A stretch of 14,756 nt of DNA from Deinococcales bacterium. Lineage in GTDB: Bacteria; Deinococcota; Deinococci; Deinococcales; Deinococcaceae. This document shows, piece after piece, positions 7,976 through 13,859 of the stretch. The position numbers were made by a program, and so were the translations under genes. The stretch is taken from positions 1-14,756 of the forward strand of contig JANYFS010000635.1 of the NCBI GenBank assembly GCA_025359705.1, in the 5' to 3' direction. A model generated the notes under the pieces. The model was not told where the DNA came from, made no database searches, and saw only the letters and a program-made list of their open reading frames with translations. Within the stretch, counting starts at the first letter, position 1. Each line of letters opens with the position of its first letter.

Positions 7976-8767
7976 ATGTTCGACGTAGAATTTGACCACA
8001 TCTTGCTAGACCAACATGGGCCGCTGGCGATTTTGACCATAGATCGACAGAATCAAATGAACGCCCTGAATACGGAAGTTCTTTCGGAAATTGCTGAGGC
8101 GCTCGAGCGAGTTGTAGAGGAAGCCAGTATTGAGGCGCTGATTATTACGGGAGCTGGAGATAAAGCTTTTGTGGCGGGGGCGGATATTACCCAGTTGGTT
8201 AAGCTCGAGAGTGCATTTCAGGCCCGCGATCTCAGTTTGTCGGTACAGAATATTTTTCAGGATTTGTCGCAATTGCCCTTTCCTACCGTGGCAGTGATCA
8301 ATGGATTTGCTTTGGGCGGCGGCCTCGAGCTAGCCTTGGCCTGTGATATTCGGATTGCCAGCCCCAAAGCCAAGTTGGGCTTTCCAGAAGTGCATTTGGG
8401 TCTGATTCCTGGCTATGGCGGAACCCAACGCCTGCCCCGCCTGATCGGTGCGGGCCGCGCCCTAGATTTGCTGCTGACGGGCCGCCATGTTCCTGCCGAT
8501 GAAGCCCTGAGCATGGGTTTGGTCAACTATGTCAAAGACAATCCCCTCGAGTTTGCCCGTGAATACTTGCAAAATATGCTGACCAAGGGCGGCCCGCTGT
8601 CTTTTGGTTTGATCAAAGAAGCCGTGCGGCGCGGTATGGACAGCAATTTTACCGATGGCCTCGAGATAGAAGCGGATTTGTTTGGTTTGATTAGCACCAG
8701 CATGGATGCCAAAGAGGGAGCCAAAGCGTTCCTCGAGAAGCGTAAGGCGGTGTTTAGAGGGGAGTGA
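7976..8767 (+). CDS. Enoyl-CoA hydratase / crotonase family protein
   Basis: Hydration of trans-2-enoyl-CoA (or the reverse dehydration of 3-hydroxyacyl-CoA) in fatty-acid or hydroxybutyrate metabolism; cytoplasmic. 263 residues, the standard length for a single-domain crotonase. The start is fixed by AAGGAG at 7963-7968, 7 nt before the ATG. The CoA-binding and oxyanion segment AFVAGADI (64-71) and INGFALGGGLELALACDIRI (108-127) are present. Both hydratase glutamates are there: E118 in GGGLE and E138 in GFPEVHLGLIPGYGGTQRL. This favours a true hydratase over an isomerase or a hydrolase. Neighbours give no pathway clue, because the gene is isolated by repeat-rich gaps on both sides. All six Leu-Glu pairs are CTC GAG. 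Confidence 0.9.
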   Translation: MFDVEFDHILLDQHGPLAILTIDRQNQMNALNTEVLSEIAEALERVVEEASIEALIITGAGDKAFVAGADITQLVKLESAFQARDLSLSVQNIFQDLSQLPFPTVAVINGFALGGGLELALACDIRIASPKAKLGFPEVHLGLIPGYGGTQRLPRLIGAGRALDLLLTGRHVPADEALSMGLVNYVKDNPLEFAREYLQNMLTKGGPLSFGLIKEAVRRGMDSNFTDGLEIEADLFGLISTSMDAKEGAKAFLEKRKAVFRGE

Positions 8768-8783
8768 GTCGCTGCGCTCGAGA

Positions 8784-8812
8784 GTAAGAAAGTAAGAGGG
8801 TAAGAAAAAGAT
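8784..8812 (+). repeat. GTAAGARR octamers, second copy of the deoD-downstream module
   Basis: Three octamers at 8784, 8792 and 8800. Bases 8792-8812 are identical to 7813-7833. The module begins 16 bp after the hydratase stop codon, matching the position of the first copy at the end of deoD. Confidence 0.8.
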
Positions 8813-8838
8813 CTTTAATCTTTCAATCTTTTATGTAG

Positions 8839-8858
8839 GGGTGCAGCACACTGCACCC
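8839..8858. repeat. Perfect 8-bp hairpin GGGTGCAG-CACA-CTGCACCC
   Basis: Perfect stem with a 4-nt loop, preceded by ATGTAGG, which is shared with 5026-5034. It could serve as a weak terminator for the hydratase gene, but only AACTCGAG follows instead of a T-run. It looks more like a dispersed palindromic repeat. Confidence 0.6.
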
Positions 8859-8903
8859 AACTCGAGCAATCCCAATAAAGATCACCTCTCGAACCACCTA
8901 ATC

Positions 8904-8940
8904 TTTTACGAATAACGAATAACGAACGAATAACGGAAAA
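8904..8940 (+). repeat. Heptamer repeats GAATAAC, second copy
   Basis: TTTTACGAATAACGAATAA at 8904-8922 is an exact repeat of 7894-7912. It is followed by ACGAACGAATAACGGAAAA, ending 6 nt before the next start codon. Same order and orientation as the gap before the hydratase gene. Confidence 0.75.
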
Positions 8941-8946
8941 CCCCAA

Positions 8947-9921
8947 ATGGATACCCCAAAAAACAGCAAACCAACCAAACCCGACAACGAAAAACTCACC
9001 CTCGAGGTCACTGGAGGGAAGCTCTCTGAAGTGGAAAAAAAAGGCAACCCTGCCGAATACCGTACCCTCGAGTTTTCTACGCCGCGTACCAAACTGATCG
9101 AGGGCGCAGACGCGGCAATTCGTTTTGATCTGCAAAATTATCCCAAGGCAATGGCGGCCTATCACGCCCTGACCTCTGATGCCGAGGCGCTGGCGCTGTG
9201 GGATGTGTCCAACTACATCACCATGCGAAAGCTGGGCTACAACGATCATGGGCGGGTTCATGCTTGGGTGACGGGCGCAGCAAGCATGGCGATTTTGCAA
9301 CTGCTGCTCGAGGGGGATGTCAAGCTGGATGTGGTGGAATCGGGCGTGGGGGATGTGGATGATACCTTTTTGGTGGTCATTTTGGGAACCATGCTGCACG
9401 ACATTGGCAATAGCGTTCACCGCGCGGCCCACGAGCAGTACAGTGTTATTTTGGCAATGCCGATTTTAAACCGCATTCTCGAGCCAATTTATCCCGATCT
9501 GTTTAAGCGCACCAAAATCCGTGCGGCAGCGCTGCACGCCATCAATTGCCACGACCTGAACCCCTTGCCCCTGACCCTCGAGGCCAGTGTTACCGCAGTG
9601 GCAGACGGCACCGACATCACCAAAGGACGCGGGCGCAAAGCCTTTCAACTGGGTAGTGTGGATATTCACTCGATTTCGGCGCTGGCGGTGGATAGTGTCA
9701 GTATTTTGCGAGGCCGCGAAAAACCCGTTGCCATCGAAGTGATCATGAACAATTCGGGCGGGATCTTTCAGGTAGAAGAAATCATGGCCCCCAAAATCAT
9801 CCGCTCGAGGTTGTCCAAATATGTGGAGCTGAACGTGCGTACCGCCGAAGACAAACCCGAAGAACGCATTGTGCGGCGGGTTCGGCTCGAGGGCGGGGAG
9901 TTTGTGAATGATCTGGAATAA
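8947..9921 (+). CDS. HD-domain metal-dependent phosphohydrolase, substrate unknown
   Basis: 324 residues. Metal-binding HD-superfamily motifs are visible: H101 and H105 in NDHGRVHAW, H151-D152 in MLHDIGNSVHR, H158 and H162 nearby, H197 and H202-D203 in LHAINCHD, and D220 in VADGTDITKGRGR. HD proteins hydrolyse phosphate esters such as nucleotides or cyclic dinucleotides, but the sequence does not say which. The first 50 or so residues are charged and probably flexible. A C-terminal region (about 235-324) with beta-rich VEVIMNNSGGIFQVEE-like sequence is a second, unidentified domain. There is no signal peptide or membrane segment, so it is likely cytoplasmic. The start ATG at 8947 has only a weak upstream GGA, and repeats fill the leader. 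All six Leu-Glu pairs are CTC GAG. Confidence 0.75.
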   Translation: MDTPKNSKPTKPDNEKLTLEVTGGKLSEVEKKGNPAEYRTLEFSTPRTKLIEGADAAIRFDLQNYPKAMAAYHALTSDAEALALWDVSNYITMRKLGYNDHGRVHAWVTGAASMAILQLLLEGDVKLDVVESGVGDVDDTFLVVILGTMLHDIGNSVHRAAHEQYSVILAMPILNRILEPIYPDLFKRTKIRAAALHAINCHDLNPLPLTLEASVTAVADGTDITKGRGRKAFQLGSVDIHSISALAVDSVSILRGREKPVAIEVIMNNSGGIFQVEEIMAPKIIRSRLSKYVELNVRTAEDKPEERIVRRVRLEGGEFVNDLE

Positions 9922-9935
9922 TCTCGAGTGATTAA

Positions 9936-9988
9936 AGCAGTTGTTCGTGATCCGTTTAAAAAATGGTCAAAAATATTGTGTGACAGAC
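9936..9988 (+). repeat. Intergenic repeat element, copy B (53 bp)
   Basis: Starts AGCAGTTGTTCGTGATCC and aligns gap-free to copy A at 1547-1599 (41 of 53 identical). It begins 14 bp after the stop of the HD-domain gene, between convergent genes. Confidence 0.5.
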
Positions 9989-10006
9989 AAATAAAGATTG
10001 TGTGAC
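9975..10006 (+). repeat. 10-bp direct repeat ATTGTGTGAC, 22-bp period
   Basis: Perfect copies at 9975-9984 and 9997-10006, two helical turns apart. They partly overlap repeat copy B, in the convergent gap between the HD-domain gene and the SDR gene. A T-run (10013-10018) follows, but I see no stable hairpin. Confidence 0.6.
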
Positions 10007-10042
10007 TCGAGGTTTTTTCGATTTTCTCAAGCCAAATTCTGT

Positions 10043-10777
10043 TTATTTGATCCCAAAACCCCCATTCACTTGCAGCGCCTGCCCTGTAATATAGCTCGAG
10101 GCGCTCGAGGCTAAAAAGGCGACCACAGCCCCGAATTCGTCGGGGTCGCCAATTCTGCTCATGGGGATGCTGCTCAGTAGGTTTTCTTTTTGCTCTGGGC
10201 TGTACAGCGAATTCAGCCGTTCGGTGGCAAAATACCCAGGGGCCACCGCATTGACCGTGACTCCGTGCGGGGCTACCTCGAGGGCCAAAGTTCGCAAATA
10301 GTTGGTCACAGCCGCACGCAAAGCATTGGACACCGCAATGTTGGGGTTGGGCCGTTCTACGGTCATGCTGGTGATGGCAATCACGCGGCCCCAACCTTGC
10401 GCCTGCATATGGGGCATCAAGCCTTGTGCCAAACGTACTGTAGACATAAAAGTCAGCTCGAAACCTTTGTACCAGTCCGCCTCGCTCATCTCGAGGGCTT
10501 TGCCTGGGGTTGGGCCGCCTGCATTGGATACCAAAATATCCATCCTCCCACAGCGCTCGAGCAAATCCGCCACACCCTGCACACTGGAAACATCCCCCAC
10601 CAAACCTCTGGCTCCCGTCTCGAGGGCTGCTTTTGCCACCTCAAGTTCATTCCTTGCAACCAAGGTGACATTTGCTCCCAACCGCTCGAGCTGCCGCACC
10701 GTTGCCAAGCCCAAACCCTTGCTGCCCCCTGTGACCAAAGCCGTTTTTCCCTCGAGCGAAAAGATATGGTTTTGCAT
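10043..10777 (-). CDS. Atypical short-chain dehydrogenase/reductase (FabG-like, lacks YxxxK)
   Basis: 244 residues. A Rossmann-fold NAD(P)-dependent oxidoreductase with TGGSKGLG (16-23) and NAGG (85-88). Catalytic Ser is present (S137 in AITSM). The usual Tyr-xxx-Lys is replaced: in NPNIAVSNALRAA, I147 and N151 occupy the Tyr and Lys positions, yet the flanking LALEVAPHGVTVNAVAPG is fully conserved. A BKR-like SDR subgroup with an imperfect catalytic tetrad is known, so this is probably a natural subfamily, not decay; substrate unknown. I chose ATG 10777 because the fold begins there and TACACT ends 6 nt upstream; the frame is open further up to 11002 only by overlapping the MarR gene. It lies 26 bp downstream of the MarR gene on the same strand, so a two-gene operon is likely. 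Confidence 0.85.
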   Translation of the reverse strand: MQNHIFSLEGKTALVTGGSKGLGLATVRQLERLGANVTLVARNELEVAKAALETGARGLVGDVSSVQGVADLLERCGRMDILVSNAGGPTPGKALEMSEADWYKGFELTFMSTVRLAQGLMPHMQAQGWGRVIAITSMTVERPNPNIAVSNALRAAVTNYLRTLALEVAPHGVTVNAVAPGYFATERLNSLYSPEQKENLLSSIPMSRIGDPDEFGAVVAFLASSASSYITGQALQVNGGFGIK

Positions 10778-10783
10778 GGGTTT

Positions 10784-10789
10784 AGTGTA
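10784..10789 (-). promoter_or_regulatory. Putative -10 box of the SDR gene (leaderless start)
   Basis: Reads TACACT on the minus strand, 6 nt before the ATG. It lies in the 26-bp gap after the MarR gene. No good -35 is visible, so it may only add to read-through from upstream. Confidence 0.35.
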
Positions 10790-10803
10790 TCGGGTTTGGA
10801 AGA

Positions 10804-11244
10804 TCAGACCATCTGTTCCGTCTGCTCCAAGATGCGGTGTAACAAACTTAGCAGTGTGATCCGTTCTGGCTCGGCAAAGCTGCCAAACGATCTTACCAAA
10901 ACGCTGTTGGCAATCTTTCGCCCCGCCTCGAGCGTACTTAGTCCCGTTGGAGTCAAATGATGTTCGATCCTGCGCCCCCGACCCGAGCGCCGTTCGATCC
11001 ATCCTTGGGCATAAAGCCGATTGGCAAGCGTGCCAAAGGCTTGATCGCTTTGAAAGGTCTCGAGGGCCAAATCATGGGCAGAAGCTCCCACATTTCGTGC
11101 TATAGCTCGTAAGGCATCCCACTGCGCCAAAGTTGTCCCCACTCGAGCCAGTTCCACCTCGAGGGTGCGGTGATGGCGGTATTGCACCTGCTTGATCGCT
11201 CGACCCAAAACTTCCAATTCGACAGACTCCACTTCTACAGACAT
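10804..11244 (-). CDS. MarR-family transcriptional regulator
   Basis: 146 residues, typical MarR length. Winged-helix features: TLAQWDALRAIA (38-49), a recognition-helix region around QSDQAFGTLANRL, and the wing ERRSGRGRRIEHHLTPTG with the conserved basic/Asp-like turn and LT.TG ending. Helical N- and C-termini would form the dimer interface. MarR proteins usually repress their own operon and a divergent gene until a phenolic or oxidant ligand binds. Here the gene is divergent from an alpha/beta hydrolase and upstream of an SDR, which fits control of small-molecule modification or detoxification. The start at 11244 is supported by TAGAAT 6 nt upstream and no Shine-Dalgarno, as expected for a leaderless mRNA. 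Ligand unknown. Confidence 0.88.
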   Translation of the reverse strand: MSVEVESVELEVLGRAIKQVQYRHHRTLEVELARVGTTLAQWDALRAIARNVGASAHDLALETFQSDQAFGTLANRLYAQGWIERRSGRGRRIEHHLTPTGLSTLEAGRKIANSVLVRSFGSFAEPERITLLSLLHRILEQTEQMV

Positions 11245-11250
11245 AGTGGC

Positions 11251-11256
11251 ATTCTA
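11251..11256 (-). promoter_or_regulatory. Putative -10 box of the MarR gene (leaderless start)
   Basis: Reads TAGAAT on the minus strand, ending 6 nt before the ATG at 11244. The candidate operator at 11259-11272 lies immediately upstream of it, in a position suited to autorepression. Confidence 0.5.
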
Positions 11257-11258
11257 GC

Positions 11259-11272
11259 AGTTTGAGTAAACT
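11259..11272. promoter_or_regulatory. Candidate MarR operator, AGTTTgagtAAACT
   Basis: Perfect 5-bp inverted arms with a 4-bp centre, between the MarR -10 box and the -35 of the divergent hydrolase. A second, AT-rich inverted repeat TATAAA-8-TTTATA (11279-11298) overlaps the hydrolase -10. Either could bind the MarR dimer; the assignment rests on position only. Confidence 0.4.
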
Positions 11273-11300
11273 TGCATATATAAACATATTGATTTATAAT
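11272..11300 (+). promoter_or_regulatory. Sigma70-type promoter of the alpha/beta hydrolase
   Basis: TTGCAT (11272-11277), a 17-bp spacer and consensus TATAAT (11295-11300). The leader before the ATG at 11361 is about 55 nt and has a normal ribosome-binding site. Confidence 0.7.
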
Positions 11301-11360
11301 AGCAGCCTCAAGACCCACACTCACCCCTCATCACCCATTCAAGTAGTGCAAGGAAACTTT

Positions 11361-12158
11361 ATGACCACTCCCACAAACCAACCCACAGCCCATACCTTTC
11401 ACCCACACCCCGACCTTGAGGTCACCCTGAGCGAAGCAGGAAGCGGGCGCACTATCCTGATCTTGCATGGAGGTGGTGGCCCTTTTACTGTTGACAGCCT
11501 TGCCCAGTACTTAGCAAATCACTCGATAAACCCCATGCACACCCTCACCCCCACCCACCCAGGTTGGAATGGTACTCCTCGGCCCGATTGGTTTTGTGGC
11601 ATCGACGATCTTGCTTTGACCTATTTGCAGTACCTCGAGGATCGGAAGCTTAGCAACGTTGTAGTTATTGGCACATCGATTGGCGGTTGGATTGCTTCCG
11701 AAATGGCACTACGAGACAACGCAAGTCGGATTACAAACCTGATTTTGATTGATCCCGTGGGGGTACAGGTCGATGGTGCTGAGATACGCGATTTCTTTAG
11801 CCTCGACCCGCGTGGTGTTGCCGAATATGCCTATCACGACGCACAGCGCTTCTATTTCGACCCCGCCACCCTGCCACCCGAACAACTGTCTCGCCAGAAA
11901 GCCAATGTTGCCACCCTACGGATTTTTGCAGGCGAGCATATGTATGATCCCAAACTGTTGCGCCGCCTCAAGCGGGTCAAAGTCCCCACTTTGATTATTT
12001 GGGGTGAAAGTGACCGCATTGTTACCCCAAACTATGGAATTGGGTATGCCGCCGCCTTCCCAAATGCCCGCCTCGAGGTAATTAAAGAGGCTGGACATCT
12101 ACCACACATTGAACAACCCGCTGCGGTTTCTGCACTTATTGACGGTTTCTTGATTTGA
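11361..12158 (+). CDS. Alpha/beta-fold hydrolase
   Basis: 265 residues. Soluble serine hydrolase of unknown substrate. The catalytic triad is readable: S106 in GTSIGG, D218 in GESDRIV and H246 in EAGHLPHIEQP. The HGGGG motif (36-40) forms the oxyanion hole. ATG 11361 is preceded by AAGGA (11350-11354); the in-frame ATG at 11262 lies upstream of the -10 box and is excluded. It is divergent from MarR and probably controlled by it. The C-terminus is odd: a 16-bp tandem duplication spans the stop codon, and without it the frame would run 17 more codons to a TAG at about 12217. The gene has only two CTCGAG sites and uses CTT GAG once for Leu-Glu, which could mean a different history from its neighbours. 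Esterase, lactonase or C-C hydrolase activity cannot be separated from sequence alone. Confidence 0.88.
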   Translation: MTTPTNQPTAHTFHPHPDLEVTLSEAGSGRTILILHGGGGPFTVDSLAQYLANHSINPMHTLTPTHPGWNGTPRPDWFCGIDDLALTYLQYLEDRKLSNVVVIGTSIGGWIASEMALRDNASRITNLILIDPVGVQVDGAEIRDFFSLDPRGVAEYAYHDAQRFYFDPATLPPEQLSRQKANVATLRIFAGEHMYDPKLLRRLKRVKVPTLIIWGESDRIVTPNYGIGYAAAFPNARLEVIKEAGHLPHIEQPAAVSALIDGFLI

Positions 12159-12170
12159 CGGTTTCTTGAT
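12139..12170 (+). repeat. 16-bp perfect tandem duplication across the hydrolase stop codon
   Basis: TTGACGGTTTCTTGAT at 12139-12154 and again at 12155-12170. The stop TGA (12156-12158) is created by the junction. Because 16 is not a multiple of three, loss of one copy changes the C-terminal frame. Confidence 0.9.
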
Positions 12171-12210
12171 GGACAAACGTACTCAACAAAACAGAGTGAG
12201 TGACAACGAC

Positions 12211-12241
12211 TTGACTTAGAGTTCACTCTAAGGTTTAAGGT
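12211..12241 (+). promoter_or_regulatory. MerR-type promoter with palindromic operator
   Basis: TTGACT (12211-12216), a 19-bp spacer and TAAGGT (12236-12241). The perfect 18-bp palindrome CTTAGAGTTCACTCTAAG (12215-12232) fills the spacer. A 19-bp spacer with an operator between the boxes is the hallmark of MerR-activated promoters, and the motif closely resembles AdhR/NmlR-type sites. The expected transcription start, about 7 nt after the -10, is the GTG start codon of the regulator. Confidence 0.9.
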
Positions 12242-12247
12242 AGATAC

Positions 12248-12628
12248 GTGGACGGGAGAAGCATCAAACAGGCAGCGCTCGAGCTGGGAATGAGCGAGCA
12301 TACCTTGCGGTTTTACGAAAAAGCGGGAATCATTGCCCAAGTGGAGCGCAACTCGAGCGGATACCGCAGCTACAGCAACCGTGACCTCGAGATTTTGAAA
12401 TTTGCCCTGCGGCTGCGCCAAACCGCCATGCCCCTCGAGCAGATCAAACACTATCTGCATTTGCTGCGCGAAGATGCCGAGCCAGAAACCCGTTTGCATC
12501 TTTTACTGGAACACCTCGAGCGGATTGAGGGCAGCATTCAGGCGCTCGAGGAAGCCAAAACCCTACTCGAGTACAAGGTCGGTCTTTATCATAAAACTTT
12601 GGCCTCACCCGTTTTAACAGGAGAATGA
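12248..12628 (+). CDS. MerR-family regulator, AdhR-like, without cysteine
   Basis: 126 residues from a GTG start. N-terminal winged helix: SIKQAALELGMSEHTLRFYE (helix-turn-helix) and GYRSYSNRDLEIL (wing), then a long C-terminal dimerisation helix (about 75-118). It is probably an autoregulating activator of its own operon, acting on the palindromic promoter directly upstream. The GTG at 12248 lies 6 nt after the -10, so the mRNA should be leaderless. AdhR/NmlR relatives sense aldehydes through a Cys near the LRxTGM motif; here the segment reads LKFALRLRQTAM and the whole protein has no Cys, so thiol sensing is excluded and the signal is unknown. The stop codon is separated by one base from the next start, and the aldo-keto reductase is the obvious target. 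Dense in CTCGAG (7 sites in 381 bp). Confidence 0.9.
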   Translation: MDGRSIKQAALELGMSEHTLRFYEKAGIIAQVERNSSGYRSYSNRDLEILKFALRLRQTAMPLEQIKHYLHLLREDAEPETRLHLLLEHLERIEGSIQALEEAKTLLEYKVGLYHKTLASPVLTGE

Positions 12629-12632
12629 TATG
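12619..12632 (+). promoter_or_regulatory. Ribosome-binding site and coupled start of the aldo-keto reductase
   Basis: AGGAG (12619-12623) lies in the last codons of the MerR gene. The junction reads TGATATG, with one base between stop and start, which indicates translational coupling. Confidence 0.8.
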
Positions 12633-13613
12633 CAACAGCGCACTTTAGGCACACAAGGACTTCAGGTTTCGGCAATGGGACTGGGCTGCATGGGCATGAG
12701 CGAATTTTATGGGGAGGCCGATGAAACCGAATCGATTGCCACCCTCGAGAAAGCGCTCGAGCTGGGAATCAACTTTTGGGATACCTCGGACATGTACGGC
12801 CCGCACACCAACGAAATTTTGTTGGGCAACTTTTTGCAAGGCCGCCGCGAACAAGTGGTTTTGGCAACCAAGTTTGGGATCAATCGAGATGCCACCGCGC
12901 AAACTCGAGTGCTGAATGGTCGCCCCGAATATGTGCAGAGCGCCTGCGAAGCCTCGCTAAAACGTCTAAAAACCGATCATATCGACCTGTATTATTTGCA
13001 CCGCCTCGATCCACAAACCCCCATCGAAGACACCGTAGGCGCAATGGCGGAGCTGGTCAAGCAAGGCAAAGTGCGCTATTTGGGATTGTCCGAAGTCTCG
13101 AGCGCCACCTTGCGCCGCGCCCACGCCGTCCACCCGATCAGTGCGGTGCAAAGTGAGTACAGCCTGTGGAGCCGAGATGTAGAGCAAAGCCTGTTTCCCG
13201 CGCTGCTCGAGCTGAATATCGGATTTGTACCCTACAGCCCACTGGGTCGGGGCTTTCTGACGGGCAGCATCAAAACCCCCGACGACTTTGCCCCTGATGA
13301 TTTTCGCCGCAGTCAGCCGCGCTTTATGGGCGATAACTTTTACAAAAACCTCGAGCTGGTAGCGCAGGTCAAAACCTTGGCCCAAAGTAAAAGTTGCACT
13401 CCAGGTCAACTGGCCCTGGCTTGGGTACTGGCCCAAAACCCCAACTTTTCCCCCATTCCTGGCACCAAACGCCGCAGTTACCTCGAGGAGAATGTGGGGG
13501 CAATGACAGTAAACCTTGATCATGCCGATCTGGAAAGCCTCGAGCGGATTTTTGCACAGGTGCTAGGGGAACGCTACGGCGAACTCTCAATGAAAATGAT
13601 TCAGAATTCCTAA
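12630..13613 (+). CDS. Aldo-keto reductase (AKR13-like)
   Basis: 327 residues; NADPH-dependent reduction of aldehydes or ketones in the cytoplasm. The N-terminus GLGCMGMSEFYG is characteristic of the AKR13/YakC-like group. The catalytic tetrad is complete: D51 and Y56 (DTSDMYG), K81 (ATKFG) and H124 (YYLHR). The cofactor-binding end PGTKRRSYLEENVGA is also present. It is second in the operon with the MerR regulator, with a one-base gap and a Shine-Dalgarno inside the upstream gene. A MerR/aldo-keto reductase pair usually answers reactive carbonyls; that is inference here, especially since the regulator lacks Cys. A strong terminator follows 10 bp after the stop codon. Physiological substrate unknown. 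Confidence 0.92.
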   Translation: MQQRTLGTQGLQVSAMGLGCMGMSEFYGEADETESIATLEKALELGINFWDTSDMYGPHTNEILLGNFLQGRREQVVLATKFGINRDATAQTRVLNGRPEYVQSACEASLKRLKTDHIDLYYLHRLDPQTPIEDTVGAMAELVKQGKVRYLGLSEVSSATLRRAHAVHPISAVQSEYSLWSRDVEQSLFPALLELNIGFVPYSPLGRGFLTGSIKTPDDFAPDDFRRSQPRFMGDNFYKNLELVAQVKTLAQSKSCTPGQLALAWVLAQNPNFSPIPGTKRRSYLEENVGAMTVNLDHADLESLERIFAQVLGERYGELSMKMIQNS

Positions 13614-13623
13614 ACTAGAAAAG

Positions 13624-13665
13624 AACCTACCCCTCGAGTGCATATGGCTCGAGGGGTAGGTTTTT
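13624..13665 (+). terminator. Rho-independent terminator of the MerR/aldo-keto reductase operon
   Basis: Perfect 15-bp stem: AACCTACCCCTCGAG (13624-13638) pairs with CTCGAGGGGTAGGTT (13648-13662), loop of 9 nt, then T-run to 13665. The loop-proximal 6 bp of both arms are CTCGAG. Confidence 0.93.
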
Positions 13666-13823
13666 AAACTCGAGTGCAAAAATAATTTTTGTTTTCCTAG
13701 TGTTGCGAAGTAGTCATCATCATCGAATGCATATACGCTCAAGAGGTGTTTAACTCGATAGATGTTTGGCTCGAGATTTAGCGGCTATTTGCCCCGAACT
13801 TTCGCAGGAGCGGTTCACTGTAC

Positions 13824-13852
13824 TTGTTTGGTCAACCAAAAAACCTTATTCT
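13824..13852 (+). promoter_or_regulatory. Putative birA promoter (leaderless)
   Basis: TTGTTT (13824-13829), a 17-bp spacer and TATTCT (13847-13852), 7 nt before the GTG at 13860. The expected transcription start coincides with the start codon, and no Shine-Dalgarno is present. Confidence 0.5.
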
Positions 13853-13859
13853 AGTTGAC

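Noticed and set aside
9768..10394. Minus-strand frame overlapping the HD and SDR genes
   Set aside because: It overlaps two well-supported genes and has no recognisable sequence.
10778..11002. N-terminal extension of the SDR to 11002
   Set aside because: It overlaps the MarR gene in another frame and lies before the Rossmann fold.
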